Source of the DNA: an uncultured bacterium
GTDB taxonomy: Bacteria > Bacteroidota > Bacteroidia > Bacteroidales > Bacteroidaceae
Direction: 5' to 3'
NCBI GenBank assembly: GCA_905215575.1
Contig: CAJMQV010000039.1
Coordinates: forward strand, 1 to 14,028
DNA length: 14,028 nt
Both the position numbers and the translations under genes were made by a program. Below are positions 5,992 to 13,383 of this stretch, one piece after another. The stretch's first letter is position 1. Each line of letters starts with the position of its first letter. The notes below the pieces were generated by a model that saw nothing but the letters and a program-made list of their open reading frames with translations, was not told the DNA's origin and did no database searches.

Positions 5992-8900
5992 ATGGATATA
6001 AATAAACTTTTAAGCAAGCTGTTTGGTAACAAGTCAACTCGGGATATGAAGCAGATTCAGCCTTTGGTAGAGAAGGTAAAGGCGGCTTATCCTGAAATTC
6101 AGGCATTGGACAACGATGCCCTCCGTGCAAAAACACAGGAGTTGAAAAATTACATACAGGGATCGGCTAACGACCTGAAGGATAAGATTGCCGAACTGAA
6201 GGCAAAGATCGAGCAGACCGAAATTCAGGACCGTGCTCCTTTGTTTGCACAGGTGGACAAACTGGAGAAGGAAGTTCTGGACCGTTATGAGGTGGCTCGG
6301 AACGAAGTGATGCCTCAGGTGTTCGCTATCGTGAAGTCTACTGCCGAGCGTTTTGCCCAAAATGAGGACGTAATCGTTACAGCAAACGATTTCGACCGCA
6401 TGCTCGCTGTGAAATATGATTTCGTGGATATTGACGGAGACAAGGCCGTATATCACGCTCACTGGACAGCCGGCGGTAACGACATCCGCTGGAACATGGT
6501 ACACTATGACGTACAGCTCTTCGGTGGTATCGTATTGCATCAGGGTAAGATCGCCGAGATGGCAACCGGTGAAGGTAAGACATTGGTAGCTACCCTGCCG
6601 GTATTCTTGAATGCGTTGACCGGAAACGGTGTACACGTGGTAACCGTGAACGACTATCTGGCCAAGCGTGACTCTGACTGGATGGGCCCGATCTACATGT
6701 TCCACGGATTGAGCGTAGACTGTATCGACCGTCATCAGCCAAACTCAGACGCACGCCGCAAGGCATACATGGCCGATATTACTTTCGGTACCAACAATGA
6801 GTTCGGTTTTGACTACCTGCGCGACAACATGGCCACTAACCCGAAAGATTTGGTACAGCGCCGTCATAACTATGCGATTGTCGATGAGGTGGACTCCGTG
6901 TTGATCGACGATGCCCGTACTCCATTGATTATTTCCGGACCGGTGCCGCAGGGTGACAACCAGTTGTTCGGCGTTTATCAGCCGCTGGTAGAGCAGCTTG
7001 TTGCTGTTCAGCGTCAGTTGGCAACCCAGTATCTGGCAGAAGCCAAACAGCTCATCGCTACAGAAGATAAGGAAAAAGTGGCTCAGGGATTCCTGCAGCT
7101 GTATCGTAGCCATAAGGCACTCCCGAAGAACAAGCCATTGATCAAATATCTGTCTGAACCGGGAATCAAGGCCGGTATGCTCAAGACAGAGGAAATCTAC
7201 ATGGAGAACAACAACAAGCGTATGCCGGAGGCGGTAGAGCCGTTGTACTTCGTGGTAGACGAGAAGATGAACAGTGTGGATCTGACCGACAAGGGTTGGC
7301 TCACGCTACCTCAAATCCGGATCTGTTCGTATTGCCGGACATCACATCGGCAATGTCTGCATTGGAGTCTGACACCTCATTGTCTGCTGAAGAGCGTTTG
7401 CAGAAGAAGGATCAGCTCTACAGTGACTATGCCGTAAAGAGCGAGCGAGTACACACCATCCAGCAGTTGCTTAAGGCTTACACCATGTTCAACCGCGATG
7501 ACGAGTACGTAGTGATCGACGGTGAGGTGAAGATTGTGGACGAGCAGACCGGTCGTATTATGGACGGTCGTCGCTGGAGCGACGGTTTGCACCAGGCTGT
7601 CGAGGCTAAGGAGCACGTAAAGGTTCAGGCTGCCACACAGACATTCGCAACCATTACCCTGCAGAACTACTTCAGAATGTATCACAAGCTTTCTGGTATG
7701 ACCGGTACGGCCAGCACCGAGGCAGGTGAGTTCTGGGATATCTATAAATTGGATGTCGTTGAGATCCCGACCAACCGTCCTATCGCCCGTCAGGACATGG
7801 ACGACCGTGTTTACAAGACTCAGCGCGAAAAGTATAAGGCGGTGATCGAGGAAGTGGAGAAGATGATCAAGGCCGGTCGTCCGGTATTGGTAGGTACCAC
7901 ATCCGTTGAAATCTCTGAAATGTTGAGCAAGATGCTCCAGATGAGAAAGATTCCGCACAATGTATTGAATGCGAAGTTGCACCAGCAAGAGGCTGACATC
8001 GTTGCCAAGGCCGGACAGAGCAGTACCGTGACCATTGCTACTAACATGGCCGGACGTGGTACGGATATCAAGTTGAGCGACGAGGTTAAGGCTGCCGGCG
8101 GTTTGGCAATCATCGGTACCGAGCGTCACGAGAGCCGTCGTGTAGACAGACAGTTGCGTGGTCGTGCCGGTCGTCAGGGTGACCCGGGCTCATCTGTATT
8201 CTTTGTGTCTTTGGAAGATAAGTTGATGCGTCTGTTCGCCAGCGAGCGTATCGCTCACATTATGGACAAGCTCGGCTTTGAGGACGGCGAGATGATCGAA
8301 CACCCGATGATCAGCAAGTCTATCGAGCGCGCCCAGAAGAAGGTAGAGGAGAACCACTTCGGCGTACGTAAGCGCTTGTTGGAATATGATGATGTGATGA
8401 ACAAACAGCGTACGGTAGTATACGAGAAGCGTCGTCATGCCCTGATGGGTGAGCGTATCGGAATGGATATTGCCGATATGATCTGGGATCGCTGCGTATA
8501 CTTCATCGACGGAGGCGACTACGATAGCTGCAAGGACAGCTTCCTCGAGGTGCTGGCTATGGAATGTCCGTTCACCGAGCAGGAGTACAACGAGATGAAG
8601 CGTGAGAAGCTTTATGAAAAGGCATACGAAGAAGCCATGAAGCGCTTCAAGATGAAGACCGATCTGATGGCCGCTGTTGCCAATCCGGTGATTAAGCAGG
8701 TTTATGAGACTCAGGGTGCCATGTATGAGAATATTCTGGTTCCGATTACTGACGGACGTCGTATGTATCAGATTTCTACTCCGCTGAAGGAGGCTTATGA
8801 AACTGAGAGCAAGTCAGTGATCAAGGAGTTTGAGAAGACCATCATGCTGCACACCATCGACGAGGCTTGGAAAGAAAATCTGAGATCCCTGGATGAGTTG

Positions 8901-9278
8901 AAGCACTCTGTGCAGAACGCAAGCTACGAGCAGAAGGATCCGCTGTTGATCTTCAAACTGGAGAGTGTGACCTTGTTCGACAAGATGGTAGACAAGATCA
9001 ACAACCAGACTCTGAGCATCCTGATGCGTGGTCAGATTCCGGTACAGGCTCCGCAGGAAGTGCGCGAGGTAGATCCGGAACCGGCACACCAGAAGCAGAA
9101 CTATGTGGAGAGCCACGAAGATCTGACTGATCCGGATATGGCTGCCGCAGCTGCTCAGGACACACGCGCCGCACAGCCACAGCAGCCGCACGTAGCCGAT
9201 AAGGGGCCGGGTCGCAATGATCCATGTCCTTGCGGAAGCGGCAAGAAGTTCAAGAACTGTCACGGAGCCGGTTTGTAA
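5992..9278 (+). pseudogene. secA: Preprotein translocase ATPase SecA, interrupted by a frameshift near 7294-7305
   Basis: SecA is the cytoplasmic ATPase that pushes unfolded preproteins through SecYEG. The N-terminal part (5992 to about 7295, 435 codons) has a coiled-coil-rich insertion near residues 55-105, Walker A MATGEGKT (190-197), TVNDYLAKRD, the DEAD-type VDEVDSVLIDDARTPLI (Walker B 297-301) and most of the preprotein-binding region. Reading then moves to another frame from about 7296 to 9278. That part has NPDLFVLPDITS, DEYVVIDGEVKIVDEQTGR, MTGTASTEAGEFWDIY, NMAGRGTDIKL, QLRGRAGRQGDPGSSVFFVSLED, the scaffold and wing, and a C-terminal zinc-binding tail (CPC-x8-CH). Read literally, the first frame adds about 46 foreign residues and stops at 7437. 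Joined, the two parts give about 1,094 residues, close to Bacteroidales SecA. The switch needs a net loss of one base modulo three. Because SecA is essential, a sequence error is the likeliest cause, and the living cell probably has an intact gene. Confidence 0.93.
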
Positions 9279-9301
9279 ACCGATTTCGTCTGATTCATAT
9301 C

Positions 9302-9339
9302 ATGCGCCCGGGCTCACGAGAGTCCGGGCGCATTGTTTT
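9302..9339 (+). terminator. Intrinsic terminator of secA
   Basis: Ten perfect base pairs (ATGCGCCCGG at 9302-9311 with CCGGGCGCAT at 9324-9333), extended by a G-T wobble and CTC/GAG around an ACGA loop (9316-9319), followed by TTGTTTT. It lies 23 nt after the secA stop. This is a strong GC-rich hairpin with a U-rich tail. It separates secA from the gene at 9501. The rest of 9340-9500 is AT-rich and holds only the next promoter. Confidence 0.9.
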
Positions 9340-9463
9340 CTGTCAAGGGATATCGGGGTGGTTTTTCTCCCGTTGCCAGTATGAATATCTTTCCCTTTGT
9401 CCTATTTTCTGCGCTTATTTTGTTTTTTTAGCTGTAAAAAGTGCCATTACAAATATTTTTTTG

Positions 9464-9471
9464 TAATTTTG
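9464..9471 (+). promoter_or_regulatory. Candidate -7 element for the 9501-9941 gene
   Basis: TAATTTTG matches TAnnTTTG and lies 29 nt before the ATG at 9501. No good -33 TTTG is visible 19-21 nt upstream. It is downstream of the secA terminator, which agrees with independent transcription of the small gene. Confidence 0.5.
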
Positions 9472-9500
9472 GTTTCTATAAATATAAAAGACTTTTGATT

Positions 9501-9941
9501 ATGAGCGTAACATCACCTACGATTCAACAGATAGAACGTGCTTTGAATAAAGTCGCAGCGAAGTTTTCGATGATTCAGTCCGATCCGGTGCTTACGGATA
9601 TTCATTTACAGATCAAGCCCGAGTCTGGCGAACTGCTTGTGTATAATGATGATTTTGATGAGCTGACCCGTTGTGTGGTTGAGGAATGGATTGATTCAAA
9701 AGACGAAAACTTTTATGAAACGAATGTTCCTGTTCTGAGAAAGTGCATTCAGGGTATGCAGGAAGTGTGGGAGAAGCTTCCCATTCTGAAGCCGTTTTCC
9801 TTTGTGCTGATCGATGAGGATCAGGATGTGGTGAGCGACCTTTATCTGGTGGACGATGATACCATTATTCTGGATAAGGATCTTTTGAAAGGTCTGGATG
9901 AGGAACTGAATGATTTCCTGAAGAAGTTGCTCGAAGAGTGA
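9501..9941 (+). CDS. Conserved-looking hypothetical small acidic protein
   Basis: A 146-residue protein that I cannot assign to a named family. It has no signal peptide or membrane helix, so it is probably cytoplasmic. It is rich in Asp and Glu, especially in VLIDEDQDVVSDLYLVDDDT and the C-terminal helix GLDEELNDFLKKLLEE. The N-terminal part (IQQIERALNKVAAKFSMI) looks helical, and the middle (DIHLQIKPESGELLVYNDD, then CVVEEWID) looks like an alpha/beta fold. I chose the ATG at 9501 because it follows the -7 element; an upstream in-frame GTG at 9441 would precede the promoter. The gene has its own promoter and terminator and so appears monocistronic. Codon use resembles its neighbours, with no sign of transfer. 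The coding call is firm; the function is unknown. Confidence 0.78.
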   Translation: MSVTSPTIQQIERALNKVAAKFSMIQSDPVLTDIHLQIKPESGELLVYNDDFDELTRCVVEEWIDSKDENFYETNVPVLRKCIQGMQEVWEKLPILKPFSFVLIDEDQDVVSDLYLVDDDTIILDKDLLKGLDEELNDFLKKLLEE

Positions 9942-9970
9942 TTTTTCGGAGCGGAGAAGAAATAATGACG

Positions 9971-10010
9971 AAGCAGTATGAGAAAAACTCATGCTGCTTT
10001 TCTTTTTTTT
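9971..10010 (+). terminator. Intrinsic terminator of the 9501-9941 gene
   Basis: A 12-bp stem (9971-9982 with 9988-9999, including one T-G wobble at 9977/9993) around a loop of five A, followed by a long T-rich tract to 10010. It lies 29 nt after the stop codon. Confidence 0.88.
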
Positions 10011-10029
10011 GCAGGGTTGTGAATTTGCT

Positions 10030-10105
10030 TTCAGAAGATCCGGAAAAAAGATCCCGACAAAATCGGAAATTCCTCCCGACGAATCCGGAAAATTCTCCCG
10101 ATGAT
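10030..10105. repeat. Degenerate 22-nt tandem repeat in a convergent intergenic region
   Basis: The hexamer TCCCGA occurs at 10052, 10074 and 10096, exactly 22 nt apart. CGGAA occurs at 10041, 10064 and 10086 (spacing 23, then 22). Units 10052-10073 and 10074-10095 are recognisably alike (TCCCGAC, then an A-rich run, then CGGAAA, then TTC). Flanking copies on each side are more degraded. The array lies between the terminators of two convergent genes and is not inside a credible coding region. Its function is unknown. Confidence 0.55.
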
Positions 10106-10141
10106 TTTTTTGACCGCTTTCGGAGTCGTGGGGTGAGGGGC

Positions 10142-10188
10142 GAAAAGAAAACAAGGAGCCGCGTTGCAGATGGCAATGCGGCTCCTTG
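10142..10188 (-). terminator. Intrinsic terminator of pfkA
   Basis: An 11-bp stem (CAAGGAGCCGC at 10152-10162 with GCGGCTCCTTG at 10178-10188), continued by a G-T wobble and TTGC/GCAA around an AGATG loop. On the minus strand it is followed by TTTTCTTTTCG. It begins 28 nt after the pfkA stop, so it terminates the leftward pfkA transcript. Confidence 0.88.
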
Positions 10189-10215
10189 ATGTTATGTGTG
10201 AGAACCAGAAGGGGA

Positions 10216-11196
10216 TTAGATGGACAGAATGCCCAATACGTTGATCAACTCCTTCTTGATCGGTTTGTTGTTCTTGATTGCGTTGGCAAACGGAACGTAA
10301 ACGATTTCGTCGTCACGGATACCGATCATTACGTTGCGCTGTCCTTCCAGAATGGCTGTAATGGCACCTACACCCAAGCGTGAAGCCAGAATACGGTCGC
10401 TGGCGCTTGGAGAACCTCCACGCTGCAAGTGACCCAAGATAGATACACGCACGTCATATTCCGGATATTCCTGTTTTACGCGCTCAGCGTAGTACATGGC
10501 ACCGCATTTCGGGCTCTCGGATACGATGACGATACTTGAGCTCTTACTCTTACGGATTCCGCGTCCGATGAACTGCTCCAGCTGGTCGGCATTGGTTGAG
10601 TCTTCCGGAATGATGGCAGCCTCGGCACCGCTGGCAATGGCACTGTTCTGCGCCAGGAAGCCGGCGTCGCGTCCCATTACTTCGATGAAGAAGATACGCT
10701 CGTGTGAAGTAGCTGTGTCACGAATCTTGTCCACGCATTCCACGATGGTGTTCAGTGTGGTGTCGTAACCGATGGTAGAGTCTGTTCCATACAAATCGTT
10801 GTCGATGGTTCCCGGCAATCCGATACATGGCACGTCATATTCCTCTGCAAAGATTCTGGCACCGGTAAGTGAACCGTTACCTCCGATAACCACCAGCGCG
10901 TCAATACCTTGCGCCACCATGTTGTCATAAGCGATCTTACGTCCTTCTACAGTCTGGAAGTCTTTGCAGCGGGCTGTCTTCAGGATAGTACCTCCACGCT
11001 GGATGATATTACTTACATTTTCGGTTGTAAACTCCTGAATCTCGTTACGCAGCAATCCCTCGAAACCTCTGTAAATACCCTTTACCTTGAAGCCTTCGGC
11101 AATGGCGGTACGAGTTACCGCACGGATAGCGGCATTCATTCCCGGAGCATCACCTCCGGAGGTCAGTACACCGATACATTCAATTTTTTTTTTCAT
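10216..11196 (-). CDS. pfkA: 6-phosphofructokinase (ATP-dependent type), with an altered GGDGS motif
   Basis: A 326-residue enzyme of normal family length. It phosphorylates fructose 6-phosphate to fructose 1,6-bisphosphate, the committed step of glycolysis, in the cytoplasm. Motifs are LTSGGDAPGMNAAIR (11-25), TILKTARC, PGTIDND (128-134, with catalytic Asp132), GYDTTLNT, SHERIFFIEVMGRDAGF (164-180) and RVSILGHLQRGGSPSASDR (250-268). The usual GGDGS, whose Asp helps bind Mg-ATP, reads GGNGS here (Asn107, codon 10876-10878). The neighbouring Gly that distinguishes ATP enzymes from PPi enzymes is kept. I chose the ATG at 11196 because MKKKIECIGVLTSGG fits the family start; a longer reading from 11295 begins upstream of the -7 element. 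The gene has its own promoter and terminator. Bacteroidales often carry more than one pfkA paralogue. Confidence 0.93.
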   Translation of the reverse strand: MKKKIECIGVLTSGGDAPGMNAAIRAVTRTAIAEGFKVKGIYRGFEGLLRNEIQEFTTENVSNIIQRGGTILKTARCKDFQTVEGRKIAYDNMVAQGIDALVVIGGNGSLTGARIFAEEYDVPCIGLPGTIDNDLYGTDSTIGYDTTLNTIVECVDKIRDTATSHERIFFIEVMGRDAGFLAQNSAIASGAEAAIIPEDSTNADQLEQFIGRGIRKSKSSSIVIVSESPKCGAMYYAERVKQEYPEYDVRVSILGHLQRGGSPSASDRILASRLGVGAITAILEGQRNVMIGIRDDEIVYVPFANAIKNNKPIKKELINVLGILSI

Positions 11197-11228
11197 GCTC
11201 TGAATTCTATTAATGTTTGTGAGTACCA

Positions 11229-11236
11229 CAAAGGTA
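11229..11236 (-). promoter_or_regulatory. -7 element of the pfkA promoter
   Basis: On the minus strand this reads TACCTTTG, an exact TAnnTTTG match, 32 nt upstream of the pfkA ATG. The -33 region is not a good match (ATCC at the 20-nt spacing). It supports the start at 11196 over longer alternatives. Confidence 0.65.
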
Positions 11237-11424
11237 CGACAAAACTGAGAATTTTCGGATATGTGAATAGCGAAAAATATATAAATATGTATCAATCGTC
11301 GCTTCGTGTTTCATTCTCTTTAAGTCTGCATGCCTGTTTCGATGATTTCTCAGATAAAAAGCAAGAATAAACGAGATGTATTTTGTTATTAATCATTAAA
11401 TAAATTAAAAACCATTCCTGAGGG

Positions 11425-11457
11425 TTTCTTATATAATAGGATTTTGACTTATCTTTG
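11425..11457 (+). promoter_or_regulatory. rpsA promoter (-33 TTTC, -7 TATCTTTG)
   Basis: The -7 element TATCTTTG at 11450-11457 matches TAnnTTTG. A near-consensus -33 element (TTTC, 11425-11428) lies 21 nt upstream, within the expected spacing. This is the most complete promoter in the window and leaves a leader of roughly 60 nt before the rpsA ATG. Confidence 0.7.
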
Positions 11458-11522
11458 CGCCGAATTTTAAACAATATAATGTCTAACATTATTAGTATTT
11501 TTATTATCAATTAATTAACTAA

Positions 11523-13310
11523 ATGGCAGATTTGAAAAATGTAGCTCCTCTGGCAGATTTTGACTGGGAAGCTTATGAAAGCGGTGACGCAGCAAACGTA
11601 AGTCGTGAAGAACAGCAGAAGGCTTACGAAGGTTCTTTGAACAAAGTAAACGATCACGAAGTAGTTGACGGTACTGTTATCGCAATGAACAAGCGTGAGG
11701 TTGTTGTGAACATCGGCTTTAAGTCAGACGGTATCATTCCTATGAGTGAGTTCCGTTACAATCCTGATTTGAAAGTAGGTGATGTTGTTGAGGTGTATAT
11801 CGAGAATCAGGAGGACAAGAAGGGTCAGTTGATCCTTTCACACAAGAAGGCTCGTGCTACTCGTTCTTGGGATCGTGTTAACGAGGCTCTGGAGAAAGAA
11901 GAAATTATCAAGGGATACATCAAGTGCCGCACTAAGGGTGGTATGATCGTTGATGTATTCGGAATCGAGGCATTCTTGCCAGGTTCACAGATCGATGTTA
12001 AGCCAATCCGCGACTACGATGTATTCGTTGGCAAGACTATGGAATTCAAGGTGGTTAAGATCAACCAGGAATTCAAGAACGTGGTTGTTTCTCACAAGGC
12101 TCTTATCGAGGCTGAGTTGGAGCAGCAGAAGAAGGAAATCATCAGCAAGCTGGAAAAAGGACAGGTATTGGAAGGTACCGTTAAGAATATCACATCATAC
12201 GGTGTATTCATCGACTTGGGTGGCGTAGACGGTTTGATCCACATCACTGACTTGTCATGGGGCCGCGTTAGCGATCCTCGCGAGGTTGTTCAGTTGGATC
12301 AGAAGATCAACGTGGTTATCCTCGACTTCGATGATGAGAAGAAGCGTATCGCTCTGGGCTTGAAGCAGCTCACTCCGCACCCATGGGATGCTTTGGATCC
12401 TAACTTGAAGGTAGGTGACAAGGTTAAGGGTAAAGTTGTCGTTATGGCTGACTACGGTGCATTCATCGAAATCGCTCCGGGTGTAGAAGGTCTGATCCAC
12501 GTTTCTGAAATGTCTTGGAGCCAGCACTTGCGTTCAGCTCAGGACTTCATGAAGGTGGGCGACGAAGTTGAGGCTGTTATCTTGACTCTGGATCGCGAGG
12601 AGCGTAAGATGTCTCTGGGTATCAAGCAGCTGAAGGCTGATCCATGGGAGAACATCGAGGCTAAGTATCCTGTAGGTTCTAAGCACACTGCAAAGGTTCG
12701 CAACTTCACTAACTTCGGTGTATTCGTTGAGATCGAGGAAGGTGTTGACGGATTGATCCACATCTCTGACCTGTCTTGGACTAAGAAGATCAAGCATCCT
12801 TCAGAGTTCACTCAGATCGGTGCTGAGATCGAGGTTCAGGTTCTGGAGATCGACAAGGAGAACCGTCGTCTGAGCTTGGGTCACAAGCAGCTGGAGGAGA
12901 ACCCATGGGATGTATTCGAGACTGTATTCACTCAGGATTCAGTTCACGAAGGAACTATCGTTGAGATGCTCGACAAGGGTGCAGTTATCCAGTTGGAGTA
13001 CGGTGTAGAAGGTTTCGCAACTCCGAAGCACCTCGTTAAGGAAGATGGTTCACAGGCTCAGTTGAACGAGAAGTTGCCATTCAAGGTTATCGAGTTCAAC
13101 AAGGAAAGCAAGCGCATCATCCTGTCTCACAGCCGTATCTTCGAAGATGCTCAGCGCGCTGAGGCTAAGGAAGCTAAGAAGGCTGCTGCTCCTAAGAAGT
13201 CATCAAAGAAGGAAGATGCTCCGATGATTCAGAACCAGGCTGCATCAACTACCCTGGGTGATATCGATGCATTGGCAGCTTTGAAGGCTCAGATGGAAAA
13301 AGGTGAATAA
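11523..13310 (+). CDS. rpsA: 30S ribosomal protein S1
   Basis: A 595-residue protein with six S1 RNA-binding domains at roughly 44-108, 126-190, 211-280, 296-367, 383-455 and 470-540. S1 binds mRNA near the start codon on the 30S subunit and helps load transcripts that lack a strong Shine-Dalgarno sequence. Domains 3-5 are the most canonical (GTVKNITSYGVFIDLGG, GKVVVMADYGAFIEIAPG, AKVRNFTNFGVFVEIEEG, each followed by a GLIH[IV]S/T segment). Domains 1, 2 and 6 are more divergent. The tail (about 545-595) is rich in Lys and Ala and ends in LGDIDALAALKAQMEKGE. Codon choice is narrow (frequent GTT, AAG, GAG and GGT) compared with neighbours, as expected for a highly expressed gene. It has its own promoter, an AT-rich leader without Shine-Dalgarno, and a terminator. 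Confidence 0.97.
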   Translation: MADLKNVAPLADFDWEAYESGDAANVSREEQQKAYEGSLNKVNDHEVVDGTVIAMNKREVVVNIGFKSDGIIPMSEFRYNPDLKVGDVVEVYIENQEDKKGQLILSHKKARATRSWDRVNEALEKEEIIKGYIKCRTKGGMIVDVFGIEAFLPGSQIDVKPIRDYDVFVGKTMEFKVVKINQEFKNVVVSHKALIEAELEQQKKEIISKLEKGQVLEGTVKNITSYGVFIDLGGVDGLIHITDLSWGRVSDPREVVQLDQKINVVILDFDDEKKRIALGLKQLTPHPWDALDPNLKVGDKVKGKVVVMADYGAFIEIAPGVEGLIHVSEMSWSQHLRSAQDFMKVGDEVEAVILTLDREERKMSLGIKQLKADPWENIEAKYPVGSKHTAKVRNFTNFGVFVEIEEGVDGLIHISDLSWTKKIKHPSEFTQIGAEIEVQVLEIDKENRRLSLGHKQLEENPWDVFETVFTQDSVHEGTIVEMLDKGAVIQLEYGVEGFATPKHLVKEDGSQAQLNEKLPFKVIEFNKESKRIILSHSRIFEDAQRAEAKEAKKAAAPKKSSKKEDAPMIQNQAASTTLGDIDALAALKAQMEKGE

Positions 13311-13332
13311 TTCTATTCAAGAATAAACAGCG

Positions 13333-13366
13333 AAGAGCGGTGTCCTCGGGTCACCGCTCTTTTTTT
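13333..13366 (+). terminator. Intrinsic terminator after rpsA
   Basis: A 10-bp perfect stem (AAGAGCGGTG at 13333-13342 with CACCGCTCTT at 13352-13361), a 9-nt loop, and a run of seven T (13360-13366). It lies 22 nt after the rpsA stop and ends only 17 nt before the rnz ATG. Confidence 0.9.
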
Positions 13367-13383
13367 ATGATCGATGTCGTTTT

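Larger units (their letters stand above)
11197..11522. other. Divergent intergenic region between pfkA and rpsA
   Basis: These 326 nt contain no credible gene. The left part holds the pfkA -7 element (11229-11236). The right part holds the rpsA promoter (11425-11457) and an AT-rich leader. The middle (about 11260-11420) is AT-rich; I see no strong hairpin, riboswitch or repeat in it. The rpsA leader after the expected transcript start (about 11464) is nearly all A and T with no Shine-Dalgarno sequence, as is usual in Bacteroidetes. Confidence 0.7.

Noticed and set aside
7285..7310. Programmed -1 ribosomal frameshifting in secA
   Set aside because: No slippery heptamer is present at the junction (AAG GGT TGG CTC), and SecA is not known to be recoded. 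Missing bases explain it better.
7377..8129. Long antisense frames within secA (also 6034-6735 and 8814-9263)
   Set aside because: The secA strand encodes clear conserved motifs throughout. These frames come from the codon bias of a highly expressed gene and resemble no protein I know.
9938..10189. A small plus-strand frame overlapping the 22-nt repeats
   Set aside because: It runs through two terminator hairpins and low-complexity sequence, has no promoter, and the protein looks arbitrary.
11197..11295. A longer pfkA start at 11295
   Set aside because: The extension has no PfkA similarity and crosses the pfkA -7 element. MKKKIECIGVLTSGG at 11196 fits the family start.
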